Below are positions 24,757 to 32,498 of a DNA stretch of 37,631 nt, piece by piece; positions within the stretch are counted from its first letter, which is position 1; each line of letters begins with the position of its first letter. The position numbers and the translations under genes were made by a program. This stretch comes from CAYVBN01 sp964538565. Lineage in GTDB: Bacteria > Pseudomonadota > Alphaproteobacteria > Rhizobiales > Xanthobacteraceae. The stretch covers positions 1 to 37,631 of the forward strand of contig CAZIGW010000035.1 of NCBI GenBank assembly GCA_964538565.1, in the 5' to 3' direction. The notes below the pieces were generated by a model. It saw nothing but the letters and a program-made list of their open reading frames with translations. It made no database searches and was not told the DNA's origin.

Positions 24757-25173
24757 CTACTTCGAGCGCCGACGCCGCTGCTGGCCCAGTCCCATCTGTT
24801 TGGCAAGTTGCGAGCGCGCGGCCGCGTAATTCGGCGCCACCATCGGGTAGTCGGGCGGCAGGCCCCATTTCTCCCGGTATTGCTCCGGCGTCATGTTGTA
24901 CTGCGTGCGCAGATGGCGCTTGAGCGATTTGAATTTCTTCCCGTCCTCGAGACAGACGATGAACTCGGGAGAGATCGACTTCTTCACCGGGATCGCCGGT
25001 TTCAACGGCTCCACCGGCGCTTCGCTCTGTCCGCCGGAGACCCGCAACAGCGCCGAATGCACCTGGTTGATCAGAGCCGCAATGTCGCCGGCCGGCACCG
25101 TGTTGTTGCTGACGTAAGCCGAGACGATATCCGCCGTCAGCTCGATGAAGTTGCCGGTTGTCGTATTTTCCAT
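24757..25173 (-). CDS. mucR: MucR/Ros-family transcriptional regulator with altered zinc-finger ligands
   Basis: The 138-residue protein starts MENTTTGNFIELTADIVSAYVSNN, the usual MucR start and oligomerisation region. It carries the Ros/MucR DNA-binding domain (FIVCLEDGKKFKSLKRHL, MTPEQYREKWGLPPDYPMVAP, YAAARSQLAKQMGLGQ) and a basic tail (RRRRSK). MucR proteins bind AT-rich promoters and repress exopolysaccharide, motility and cell-cycle genes in rhizobia. In Ros the metal is held by Cys-x2-Cys and two His; here the second Cys is Asp and the last two candidate His (HLTTHH in Ros) are Gln-Tyr (HLRTQY). The ATG at 25173 is preceded by CAGGGTG. A strong terminator follows. Confidence 0.92.
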   Translation of the reverse strand: MENTTTGNFIELTADIVSAYVSNNTVPAGDIAALINQVHSALLRVSGGQSEAPVEPLKPAIPVKKSISPEFIVCLEDGKKFKSLKRHLRTQYNMTPEQYREKWGLPPDYPMVAPNYAAARSQLAKQMGLGQQRRRRSK

Positions 25174-25780
25174 CGTCGCACCCTGTTGCCGTCGCAGCCA
25201 CTGTTCGAATGGTTGTTCTGCTGGTCGATCGTCGCCGGCTGTTGATTGTTCGAGGTTGACCGAGCGCCGTAGGCAGCCTTCCCGCACGACGGGCGGCGGC
25301 ACTCCCGCACGTACGGTGCAATACGAATCGAAACTTCTGTGACCTGTTCAATAAATACATTCGTTGCCTCCTCCGTGCAAGAAAAAACGACAAGATCACA
25401 CGAAATCGCGGCGCGAATTGTTGTGATCAACTGGAAGATACCTGTAGTGCCATAGACGACGGAATCCGGCCGTGCGCCGGCTGCGACCCCGCCGCCGGAC
25501 GCAAGAAACGAGGCCGGAACCGGGCCGCGGCGGCGCGCATCACCGGCCCCGATCGCGGCCGCCGGCCAACCGAAGCCGGTTCCGATCTCGCGGAAACGGA
25601 ACGTGCTCCCTTATTCCATCGCCGGGCCGCATTTTCTGCGGCGAACCGGGACCCGCCTGGCCGGGAAATGCGCTCATTCCCCTTGCCCCGCTCTTGCGCT
25701 AAGGCGAAGGGTGCGCGGCCGGATCGCGCCCGCGTCCGACCCCGCAGACACCTTCCCCGCCGATCACGCCGAGAGGCACC
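25174..25780. other. Divergent intergenic region of mucR and ptrB
   Basis: 607 bases with no convincing gene. The part nearest mucR (about 25320-25450) is AT-richer, with ATAAATACATT and a short imperfect palindrome GTTGTGATCAAC near 25420. That fits a MucR-type autoregulated promoter but is only inference. The part nearest ptrB is GC-rich and featureless. Confidence 0.4.
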
Positions 25781-27892
25781 ATGTCACGCTCCGCCCCACC
25801 GTCCGCCCCGCGCGCCGCCGAACGGCCGCACGTGGCCGCCTGGCACGGTGTCGAGCTGCGCGACGAATTCGCCTGGCTCAAGGACCCGAAGTGGCAGGAG
25901 GTGATGCGCGACCCCGAGGTGCTCGACCCGCAGATCCGCGCTTATCTGGTGGCCGAGAACGCCTACGCGGAGGCGGTGCTTGCCGGCACGCAGGAATTAC
26001 AGGCCACGCTGTTCGCCGAGATGAAGGGGCGGATCAAGGAGGACGACTCCACGGTCCCGACGCCCGACGGGCCCTATGCCTACTTCAGCCGCTACCGCCA
26101 GGGTGGCGAACATCCGCTGATCTGCCGCCGGCCGCGCGAGGCGGAGAACGAGGAAGTTCTGCTCGACGGTGACGCGCTCGCCCAGGGCAAGGCGTTTTTC
26201 CAGATCGGCGGCACACGTCACTCGCCCGACCATCGGCTGCTCGCCTGGAGCGCCGACGAAGCGGGATCGGAACTCTATGCGCTGCGCGTGCGCGAGGTCG
26301 CAACCGGCGCCGACCTGGCTGACTTCGTTCCCGACGTCTCCGGCGTGCCGGTGTGGACCGCGGACGCCTCCGGCTTCTACTACGTCCGGCTCGATGCCCA
26401 GCATCGTCCGACGCAGGTCTTCCGCCACCGGCTCGGAGCGAAGTCGAGCGAAGACGTGCTCGTGTTCGAAGCGGCGGAGCCCGGTTTCTTCGTCTCTTTG
26501 TCGGAAGTCCAGTCGGGGTGCTTCGCGGTCGTGTCGATGCACGACCACGAGACCTCGGAATCCTGGCTGATCGACCTTGCGGTTCCAACGGCGACGCCGA
26601 TGTTGATTGCCACGCGCGAAACCGGCGTGCAGTACGACGTCGAGCACCACCCCTCGCTCGAAGGCGTGCCGGCGCTGATCCTGCGCACGAATGCCACGGG
26701 CGCCGAGGACTTCAAGGTCGCCTGGACGCCGCTCGCAACCCCCGACCGCGCGCACTGGCGCGACCTCGTCCCGCACCGGCCCGGCGTCTACGTGCTGTCG
26801 ATCGCCGTGTTCGCGGACTGGCTCGTGCGGCTCGAACGCGAGGACGGGCTTCCCCGCATCGTCGCCCGGCGTCTGTCGAGCGGCGAGGAACATGCGATCG
26901 CCTTCGCCGAGGAAGCCTATTCGCTCGGCATCAGCCCGGGCTACGAGTTCACGACCGACATGCTGCGCTTCGTCTATTCTTCGATGACGACGCCCGCGGA
27001 GACCTGGGACTACCACCTCGCCGCGCGCACCCGCGTGCTGCGCAAGCACCAGGAAGTCCCCAGCGGACACGATCCGTCCCGCTACGTGACGCGGCGCCTG
27101 TTCGCGAGGGCGCCGGACGGCGAGGCCGTTCCGATCTCCCTTCTGTATCACCGCGACGTCGCGCTCGACGGCACCGCGCCGGCGCTCGTCTATGGTTACG
27201 GGGCCTACGGCCACGCCATGCCGGCCGCGTTCGGCACCAATCGCCTGTCGCTCGTCGACCGTGGCTTCGTCTACGCCATCGCGCACGTGCGCGGCGGCAC
27301 CGAGAAGGGCTGGCGCTGGTACCGCGAAGGCAAGCTCGCCGCCAAGCCCAACACGTTCCGCGATTTTCTCGCCGTCGTGGAGCACCTGATCGCGCAGCGC
27401 GTCGTCGCGCCCGACCGGGTGGTCGCGCACGGCGGTTCCGCGGGCGGGATGCTGATGGGGGTCATCGCCAACGTCCGGCCCGACCTGTTCGCTGGATTGA
27501 TCGCCGAAGTGCCGTTCGTCGACGTGCTCAACACGATGCTCGACGCCACGTTGCCGCTGACCCCGCCGGAGTGGCCCGAATGGGGCAACCCGATCGTCGA
27601 TCCGAAGGCGTTCCACACGATCCGCGCCTACTCGCCCTATGACAACGTGCGCCCGCAGGCCTATCCGGCGATCCTGGCGCTCGCCGGTCTGACCGATCCG
27701 CGCGTGACCTACTGGGAACCAGCGAAATGGGTGGCGCGGTTGCGGCGCTTCAACACCGGCGAGAACCCGATCGTCCTGCGCACCAACCTGGAGGCAGGTC
27801 ATGGCGGCGCCGCCGGCCGCTTCGAGCGGCTGAAGGAGGTGGCCCTTGCCTATGCCTTCGCGATCGAGGTGACGGGAAAGCGCCGCGCCTGA
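25781..27892 (+). CDS. ptrB: Oligopeptidase B / protease II (S9A prolyl oligopeptidase family)
   Basis: The 703-residue protein fits the family (about 690-720). The N-terminal half forms the seven-bladed propeller; the C-terminal alpha/beta-hydrolase carries Ser553 (HGGSAGG), Asp639 (LTDPRV) and His674 (EAGHGGAAGR). YGYGAYG and HVRGGTEKGWRWY are typical of oligopeptidase B, which cleaves short peptides after Arg or Lys in the cytoplasm. GAGAGGC lies about 6 bases before the ATG. It is a single gene followed by a terminator-like hairpin with a T-run. Confidence 0.93.
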   Translation: MSRSAPPSAPRAAERPHVAAWHGVELRDEFAWLKDPKWQEVMRDPEVLDPQIRAYLVAENAYAEAVLAGTQELQATLFAEMKGRIKEDDSTVPTPDGPYAYFSRYRQGGEHPLICRRPREAENEEVLLDGDALAQGKAFFQIGGTRHSPDHRLLAWSADEAGSELYALRVREVATGADLADFVPDVSGVPVWTADASGFYYVRLDAQHRPTQVFRHRLGAKSSEDVLVFEAAEPGFFVSLSEVQSGCFAVVSMHDHETSESWLIDLAVPTATPMLIATRETGVQYDVEHHPSLEGVPALILRTNATGAEDFKVAWTPLATPDRAHWRDLVPHRPGVYVLSIAVFADWLVRLEREDGLPRIVARRLSSGEEHAIAFAEEAYSLGISPGYEFTTDMLRFVYSSMTTPAETWDYHLAARTRVLRKHQEVPSGHDPSRYVTRRLFARAPDGEAVPISLLYHRDVALDGTAPALVYGYGAYGHAMPAAFGTNRLSLVDRGFVYAIAHVRGGTEKGWRWYREGKLAAKPNTFRDFLAVVEHLIAQRVVAPDRVVAHGGSAGGMLMGVIANVRPDLFAGLIAEVPFVDVLNTMLDATLPLTPPEWPEWGNPIVDPKAFHTIRAYSPYDNVRPQAYPAILALAGLTDPRVTYWEPAKWVARLRRFNTGENPIVLRTNLEAGHGGAAGRFERLKEVALAYAFAIEVTGKRRA

Positions 27893-27909
27893 TGACGCGA
27901 CACGTCACC

Positions 27910-27946
27910 GCGTGGCGGCGCCCAGGCGGCGCTCACGCGCTTTTTT
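27910..27946 (+). terminator. Probable intrinsic terminator of ptrB
   Basis: GCGTG (27910-27914) pairs with CACGC (27934-27938), and an inner GCGCC/GGCGC pair (27918-27922, 27928-27932) extends the stem. A run of six T follows (27941-27946). It overlaps the last codons of the convergent gene. Confidence 0.55.
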
Positions 27947-28952
27947 CCAGGTGGATGCGCAGTTCCTGGATCGAATTGAATCGCATCAAGCCCTGCGGAA
28001 GCTGCGCTTCGATCGACCCGTCGGTGTAGAGCGTGTAGGCCATCCCGTCGATCACGCCCGACTTGAGAATGGCCGCCGCGGATCGCTCTTCCGGCGCCGA
28101 CCGCGGCCCCGGGGCTGGCGCCCGCACGATCGAGGGCATTGGCTCCTCATCGGTTGCGGGCGTCGCGCGACCCTCCGATGGAACCGGCTCGAGCCGGGAC
28201 GAACGTGCGGGTGGCTCGGCGGCATGCGGCCGCGCCTTCTGTTCGGCCGGCCACACGGAATCGAAGAACCCGCCACGACCGCCGCGTTCGGCGCGTTCGC
28301 CGGCGGGTCCGAGGCGCGGCGCCTTGTCGCCTCGCCCGCCCGCACCGGCATTCGGGCGACGGGCTTGCTCGAGCTTCGGTTCGGCGCGCATCTCGGCCGA
28401 ACCGTTGCGCGCGGCCGCCGCGCGGCCGCCGATCTGCGGCAGCGGCGGCATTCCGTCCGGTTCCACCGAAGCGGGCGGCTCGTTCGCCAGGCGGGGCATC
28501 GCGACGATGTTGGGGGGTGGCCGTTCGGGAAAGATTTCCTCAGGAACCGGCATGTCGAGCGGGCTTGTCATCCGCGGTTCGGCCGGGCGCGGCTCGCGCG
28601 GAAGCTCCGGCGCCGGCGGCTTCGAGGGGAAAGGAATGCGCCCGCCGCCTCGGGGAGCAGCCGCCGGCGTGAGCGGTTCGCCCGCCTCGGCGCCGCGTAG
28701 CATGTTTTCGGGTGGAACCGGGCGCGGCGGCCTGGCCGCGGCCGGCCGGCCGGCCAGCGCCTCCGCGATCCGCTGCAACTGGCGCACCGCGGCCGCGACC
28801 CCGATCATCAGCAGGCCGCCGGTCATCACAGTCGTACCGGCAATGATCAGCGTATTGCCGAAGCTGAATTCATGGATCGGAATTCCGAATGCGATCAGGA
28901 CGCCGCCTGCAGCCGCTGCGAATGCGCCGATTGCCAACAAAAGGAGGTACAT
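27933..28952 (-). CDS. Proline-rich membrane protein (possibly DUF308-type), unknown function
   Basis: The protein of about 339 residues starts with two membrane helices (MYLLLLAIGAFAAAAGGVLIAFG and NTLIIAGTTVMTGGLLMIGVAAAV). A cytoplasmic, disordered segment rich in Pro, Arg, Ala and Glu covers about 85-285. A compact C-terminal part (AAAILKSGVIDGMAYTLYTDGSIEAQLPQGLMRFNSIQELRIHLEKSA) looks like a small folded domain and is the best candidate for a functional module. The hairpin of two helices is sometimes annotated DUF308 in related genomes. The ATG at 28952 fits the first helix; in-frame upstream starts at 29024 and 29042 are possible, and none has a clear ribosome site. Confidence 0.72.
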   Translation of the reverse strand: MYLLLLAIGAFAAAAGGVLIAFGIPIHEFSFGNTLIIAGTTVMTGGLLMIGVAAAVRQLQRIAEALAGRPAAARPPRPVPPENMLRGAEAGEPLTPAAAPRGGGRIPFPSKPPAPELPREPRPAEPRMTSPLDMPVPEEIFPERPPPNIVAMPRLANEPPASVEPDGMPPLPQIGGRAAAARNGSAEMRAEPKLEQARRPNAGAGGRGDKAPRLGPAGERAERGGRGGFFDSVWPAEQKARPHAAEPPARSSRLEPVPSEGRATPATDEEPMPSIVRAPAPGPRSAPEERSAAAILKSGVIDGMAYTLYTDGSIEAQLPQGLMRFNSIQELRIHLEKSA

Positions 28953-29280
28953 GTCGCTGCTGATCCCCAAGTTCCGCAGTTGCCTCGGCGCCCCTCGCAC
29001 ATGTTTGCGAGGAATCTTGTCCATCCCGTGGACCGGCCGCAAGAATAATCGCCGCCCTCAACTAGAACCTAAATCCGCGCGGTCCGCCAGTCGACCAATG
29101 GCCACGGCTGGCGAGCGGAACGGTACGCCGCTCGCGGCCGCGCATTGTACCCTATCCCCCCGTGGAATGCGCCTGTCGGCGTGGCCCGCTCGCCGCGCCG
29201 ATTCGGCACGTCGCACGCGGATTGCCCCGATCGACGCCGCGTCCTAATTAAGAGGGCGGCCCTTCTGGGGCTTCGCTATT

Positions 29281-29292
29281 GATCTTAAGATC
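29281..29292. promoter_or_regulatory. Perfect 12-bp palindrome GATCTTAAGATC upstream of sodB
   Basis: The sequence equals its own reverse complement. It lies 70 bases upstream of the sodB ATG and may be an operator. No match to a known rhizobial iron or redox box was recognised. Confidence 0.4.
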
Positions 29293-29308
29293 GCTCTCTC
29301 TTCCCCCG

Positions 29309-29338
29309 CGGGAACGGCCAGCCATTTGCGCCGTCCCG
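29309..29338 (+). other. Leader hairpin before sodB
   Basis: CGGGAACGG (29309-29317) pairs with CCGTCCCG (29331-29338) with one bulged A, followed by TTCATTTTATC and then the AAGGAG ribosome site. It could be an attenuator or an mRNA-stability element. Confidence 0.4.
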
Positions 29339-29362
29339 TTCATTTTATCAAGGAGAAAGCCG

Positions 29363-29965
29363 ATGTCCTTCGCGCTACCGGATCTGCCCTACGCCTACGA
29401 CGCGCTCGCTCCCTACATGTCGCGCGAAACGCTCGAGTATCACCACGACAAGCACCACCTCGCCTATGTCAACAACGGCAACAACCTCCTCAAGGGCACC
29501 GAGTGGGAGGGCAAGTCGCTCGACGAAGTGGTCAAGGGCTCGTTCGGCAAGAACGCGGGCCTCTTCAACAACGCGGGACAGCACTACAACCACAATCATT
29601 TCTGGAAATGGATGAAACCGGGCGGCGGCGGCGACAAGATCCCGGGCGCGCTCGAGAAGAAGATCGTGGCCGATCTCGGCTCGGTCGCGAAGATGAAGGA
29701 GGATTTCATCCAGGCCGGCGTCACCCAGTTCGGTTCGGGCTGGTGCTGGCTCGCCGTGAAGGACGGAAAGATCGTCGTGATGAAGACCCAGAACGGAGAG
29801 AACCCGCTGGTTCACGGCGCCCAGCCGATTCTCGGCTGCGACGTGTGGGAACACTCCTACTACATCGACTACCGCAACCGCCGTCCCGACTATCTCAAGG
29901 CCTTCGTCGATCATCTGGTGAACTGGGACTACGTGGCGGAGCTCTACGCCGCGGCGAGCAAATAG
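29363..29965 (+). CDS. sodB: Superoxide dismutase, Fe type
   Basis: The 200-residue protein shows the Fe/Mn SOD metal ligands His27 (YHHDKHH), His77 (NHNHFW), Asp160 and His164 (DVWEHSYYIDYRN). Gln73 in NNAGQHYNH sits at the place of the N-domain Gln typical of Fe enzymes. It removes superoxide in the cytoplasm. AAGGAGAAAG precedes the ATG at 29363; a longer frame upstream is not protein-like. A very strong hairpin follows the stop. Confidence 0.94.
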   Translation: MSFALPDLPYAYDALAPYMSRETLEYHHDKHHLAYVNNGNNLLKGTEWEGKSLDEVVKGSFGKNAGLFNNAGQHYNHNHFWKWMKPGGGGDKIPGALEKKIVADLGSVAKMKEDFIQAGVTQFGSGWCWLAVKDGKIVVMKTQNGENPLVHGAQPILGCDVWEHSYYIDYRNRRPDYLKAFVDHLVNWDYVAELYAAASK

Positions 29966-29983
29966 CGATCGCGGGTCGATCAC

Positions 29984-30012
29984 GCGGCGGCGGAACCAAG
30001 TTCCGCCGCCGC
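29984..30012 (+). terminator. Strong 13-bp perfect hairpin after sodB
   Basis: GCGGCGGCGGAAC (29984-29996), loop CAA, GTTCCGCCGCCGC (30000-30012), all paired. It lies 18 bases after the sodB stop and 27 before the next start. There is no T-run, so it may be a 3' stabiliser or a factor-dependent terminator. Confidence 0.6.
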
Positions 30013-30039
30013 CTCCCGGCCCCCTCGTGACGAGACGAT

Positions 30040-31737
30040 GTGCTTGACCCGCAGCCGCCGCAAAGGAGCGTCGTCCTGAGCGCGCCGACGCGTGCGGTGA
30101 GGTCCGCGCCCGTGATGTCGAAGGGCGGAACAACGACGCGTGTCTGCGACGGGCTCGCCGTCGCCCTTCTGGTGCTGGCCGCGACCGTCGCGCTCGCCAT
30201 CTTTCGCGACTACGGGCTCGGGTGGGACGACTACACCCATTCGCAATACGGCGATCTCCTGCTCTCCTTCTACCGGTCGGGATTTTCCGACCGGCGGGCG
30301 TTCTCCTTCGTCAATCTCTACATGTACGGCGGCGGCTTCGACATGGCCGCCGCGTTGCTCGCCAAGGTGCTGCCGTTCGGGCTGTTTGAGACGCGCCGCC
30401 TGCTCGGCGCCGTTGTCGGCCGGCTCGGGTTGCTGGCCACATGGCGGCTCGGCCGCCGCGTCGGCGGGCCGCTTGCCGGCCTTCTCGCCCTCGTCCTGCT
30501 CGCCGCCTGTCCGCTCTACTTCGGACACATGTTCATGAATCCGAAGGATGCGCCGTTCGCCGCCGCGATGGCGTTTCTTCTGCTGATGCTCGTGCGGCTC
30601 TTCGAGCGGTTTCCCAGGCCTGCGCCGGTCGATGTCGTTCTCTTCGGCCTTGCGCTCGGCCTCACGATCGGGTCGCGCGTGATCGGCGGCGTGGCGGCGA
30701 TCGACTGGCTCGCGGCGCTCGCCGTCATGGTCGCTTCCGACGCGCGCGCGCTCGGCCTGCGGGAAGCCGGCCGGCGGTCGGCGCGGTTCATCCTTTCCCT
30801 GCTTGCGGGAGTCCCGATCGCCTACGTCGTCATGGGGCTGATCTGGCCCTGGTCGGTGCTCGCGCCGCTCAATCCGCTGCGGGCGGTCGCCTATTTCTCG
30901 ACCTTCTTCGAGAAGCCGTGGAAGGAGCTGTTCGAGGGCGTGCTGCTTGCGGTGCCGGACATGCCGCGCACCTACGTGCCGACATTTCTCCTGCTGCAGC
31001 TGCCGGAGATCTTTCTGGTCCTCGGCGTCGCCGGTCTCGCCGGCGCCCTCCTCGCGCAGTTCCGCGGCGATGTTCCGCCGCAGCGCCGCGCCCTTCTCCT
31101 GCTGCTGGCAACCGCCGTGATCTTCCCGGTCGCGCTCACGGTTGCGACGCGGCCGGCGATGTACAACGGCATCCGGCATTTCGTGTTCCTGCTTCCCGCG
31201 CTCGCGGCGTTGGCGGGCCTCGCCGGCGCCATCGCGTTCCAACGGCTCGGCGCCTCGTGGCGTCCGGCCCGCGCGAGTCTTGCGGGACTGTTCGCGCTCG
31301 GCCTCGCCCTGCCGCTGAAGGAGATGGCCGCGATCCACCCTTACGAGTACACGTATTTCAATGTGCTCGCCGGCGGCGTGCCCGGCGCCGACAGGCGCTT
31401 CATGCTCGACTACTGGGGACTTTCGTTCAAACAAGTCTCCGAGCAATTGCTCGCCGCGCTTGCGCAGCGTCATGAGGCGCCGCCGGGCGGTCGCCGGTGG
31501 CGAATTGCGGTCTGCGGTCCCCACCCGCCCGCCGAGGTGGCGCTCGGACCACGATTTGAGACGACCTGGAACCCGAAGGGCGCGGATTTCGCCATGACCT
31601 TGGGAGAGTTTTATTGCGCGCGCCTCGACGCGCCGGTTCTTGCCGAAATCGACCGCGAAGGCGTGATGTACGCCCGCGTCTATGACATTCGCGGCCGCTC
31701 CATCTCGAACCTATTCACCATCCCTCCCGTTAACTGA
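30040..31737 (+). CDS. GT39/ArnT-like multi-pass membrane glycosyltransferase
   Basis: The 565-residue protein has about ten or more hydrophobic helices. After the first helix comes DYGLGWDDYTHSQYGD, which matches the acidic catalytic loop of GT-C glycosyltransferases (PMT/ArnT type, lipid-linked sugar donors). A motif MFMNPKDAPFAAAMAF and a late RHFVFLLPALAAL are typical of this group. The last about 150 residues are soluble (HPYEYTYFNVLAGGVPGADRRFMLDYWGLSFKQ). The acceptor is unknown; envelope glycan or lipid modification is likely. The GTG at 30040 is a weak start; an ATG at 30115 is an alternative. It lies downstream of sodB beyond the hairpin. Confidence 0.75.
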   Translation: MLDPQPPQRSVVLSAPTRAVRSAPVMSKGGTTTRVCDGLAVALLVLAATVALAIFRDYGLGWDDYTHSQYGDLLLSFYRSGFSDRRAFSFVNLYMYGGGFDMAAALLAKVLPFGLFETRRLLGAVVGRLGLLATWRLGRRVGGPLAGLLALVLLAACPLYFGHMFMNPKDAPFAAAMAFLLLMLVRLFERFPRPAPVDVVLFGLALGLTIGSRVIGGVAAIDWLAALAVMVASDARALGLREAGRRSARFILSLLAGVPIAYVVMGLIWPWSVLAPLNPLRAVAYFSTFFEKPWKELFEGVLLAVPDMPRTYVPTFLLLQLPEIFLVLGVAGLAGALLAQFRGDVPPQRRALLLLLATAVIFPVALTVATRPAMYNGIRHFVFLLPALAALAGLAGAIAFQRLGASWRPARASLAGLFALGLALPLKEMAAIHPYEYTYFNVLAGGVPGADRRFMLDYWGLSFKQVSEQLLAALAQRHEAPPGGRRWRIAVCGPHPPAEVALGPRFETTWNPKGADFAMTLGEFYCARLDAPVLAEIDREGVMYARVYDIRGRSISNLFTIPPVN

Positions 31738-31807
31738 TTTGACCACTTTCGGCGCCGGCCACGATTTGCCAAATTCGGTGCGAGGCGGCGCATCCGGAGT
31801 CTTCCCG

Positions 31808-32473
31808 ATGACTTCGTCCGTTTTCGCATTCGATGCCTACGGAACCCTGTTCGACGTGCATGCCGCGATCGGCCGCCATCGCGATCGCGTCGGGCCGGAT
31901 GCGGCACGCGTTTCCGAACTCTGGCGCACCAAGCAGCTTGAATACACCTGGACGCTGACGCTCGCCGGCCACTATCTGGATTTCTGGGCAGTCACCGAAC
32001 GCGCGCTCGGTCACGCGCTCACGTGCTTTCCCGCCGTCGACAAGAGACTGAAGCCGCAGCTTCTCGAATCCTATCTGAAGCTCGACGCCTTTCCCGAAGC
32101 TCTGGCCGCGCTCGACGCGTTGCGCGAGCGCAAGGTCCACACGGCGATCCTCTCGAACGGTTCACCCTTCATGCTGACGCAGGCGGTCGAGGCAGCGGGT
32201 CTCGACGGCGCGCTCGACGCCGTGCTCTCGGTCGACGCCATCCATCTCTACAAGCCGCACCCGGACGTCTATCGCCTGGTGACTCACGCCTTCGACGTCG
32301 CGCCCTCCGACGTCGTGTTCGTTTCCTCGAACCGCTGGGACGTGATGGGCGCCGCATCATTCGGCTTTCGCACCGCCTGGATCAACCGGGCAAGGAAACC
32401 CGACGAGTACGGCGAGCTTCCGCCGGGCGTGGTTCTCGACAACCTGCGAAAGGTGGTCGGCCTGATCTCCTGA
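31808..32473 (+). CDS. Haloacid dehalogenase, type II (L-2-haloacid dehalogenase)
   Basis: The 221-residue HAD protein has nucleophile Asp9 in FDAYGTLFD, a cap domain (LWRTKQLEYTWTLTLAGHYLDFW), SNGSP near 118 and KPHPDVY, SSNRWDVMGA as later motifs. These match L-2-haloacid dehalogenases, which replace halogen by hydroxyl on short 2-haloacids with inversion. Many genomes carry such genes without known haloacid use. CGGAG lies about 8 bases before the ATG at 31808; the frame continues upstream without similarity. It is convergent with the M20 peptidase gene, 25 bases apart. Confidence 0.88.
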   Translation: MTSSVFAFDAYGTLFDVHAAIGRHRDRVGPDAARVSELWRTKQLEYTWTLTLAGHYLDFWAVTERALGHALTCFPAVDKRLKPQLLESYLKLDAFPEALAALDALRERKVHTAILSNGSPFMLTQAVEAAGLDGALDAVLSVDAIHLYKPHPDVYRLVTHAFDVAPSDVVFVSSNRWDVMGAASFGFRTAWINRARKPDEYGELPPGVVLDNLRKVVGLIS

Positions 32474-32498
32474 CCCGCACATCGGCGCAAATCGCGGA

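Larger units (their letters stand above)
28953..29362. other. Divergent intergenic region upstream of sodB
   Basis: About 410 bases with no convincing gene. It includes AT-rich TAATTAAGA near 29247, a 12-bp palindrome (29281-29292) and a hairpin in the sodB leader (29309-29338). Confidence 0.45.

Noticed and set aside
25997..27802. Minus-strand open frame of 601 codons opposite ptrB
   Set aside because: It is antisense to oligopeptidase B and has no recognisable domain; the composition is typical of a GC-driven shadow frame.
28941..29247. AAGGAGGTACATG on the plus strand followed by an open frame of about 98 codons
   Set aside because: The apparent ribosome site is the complement of the codons for MYLLL of the minus-strand membrane protein. 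The spacing to ATG is only 3 bases and the product is not protein-like.
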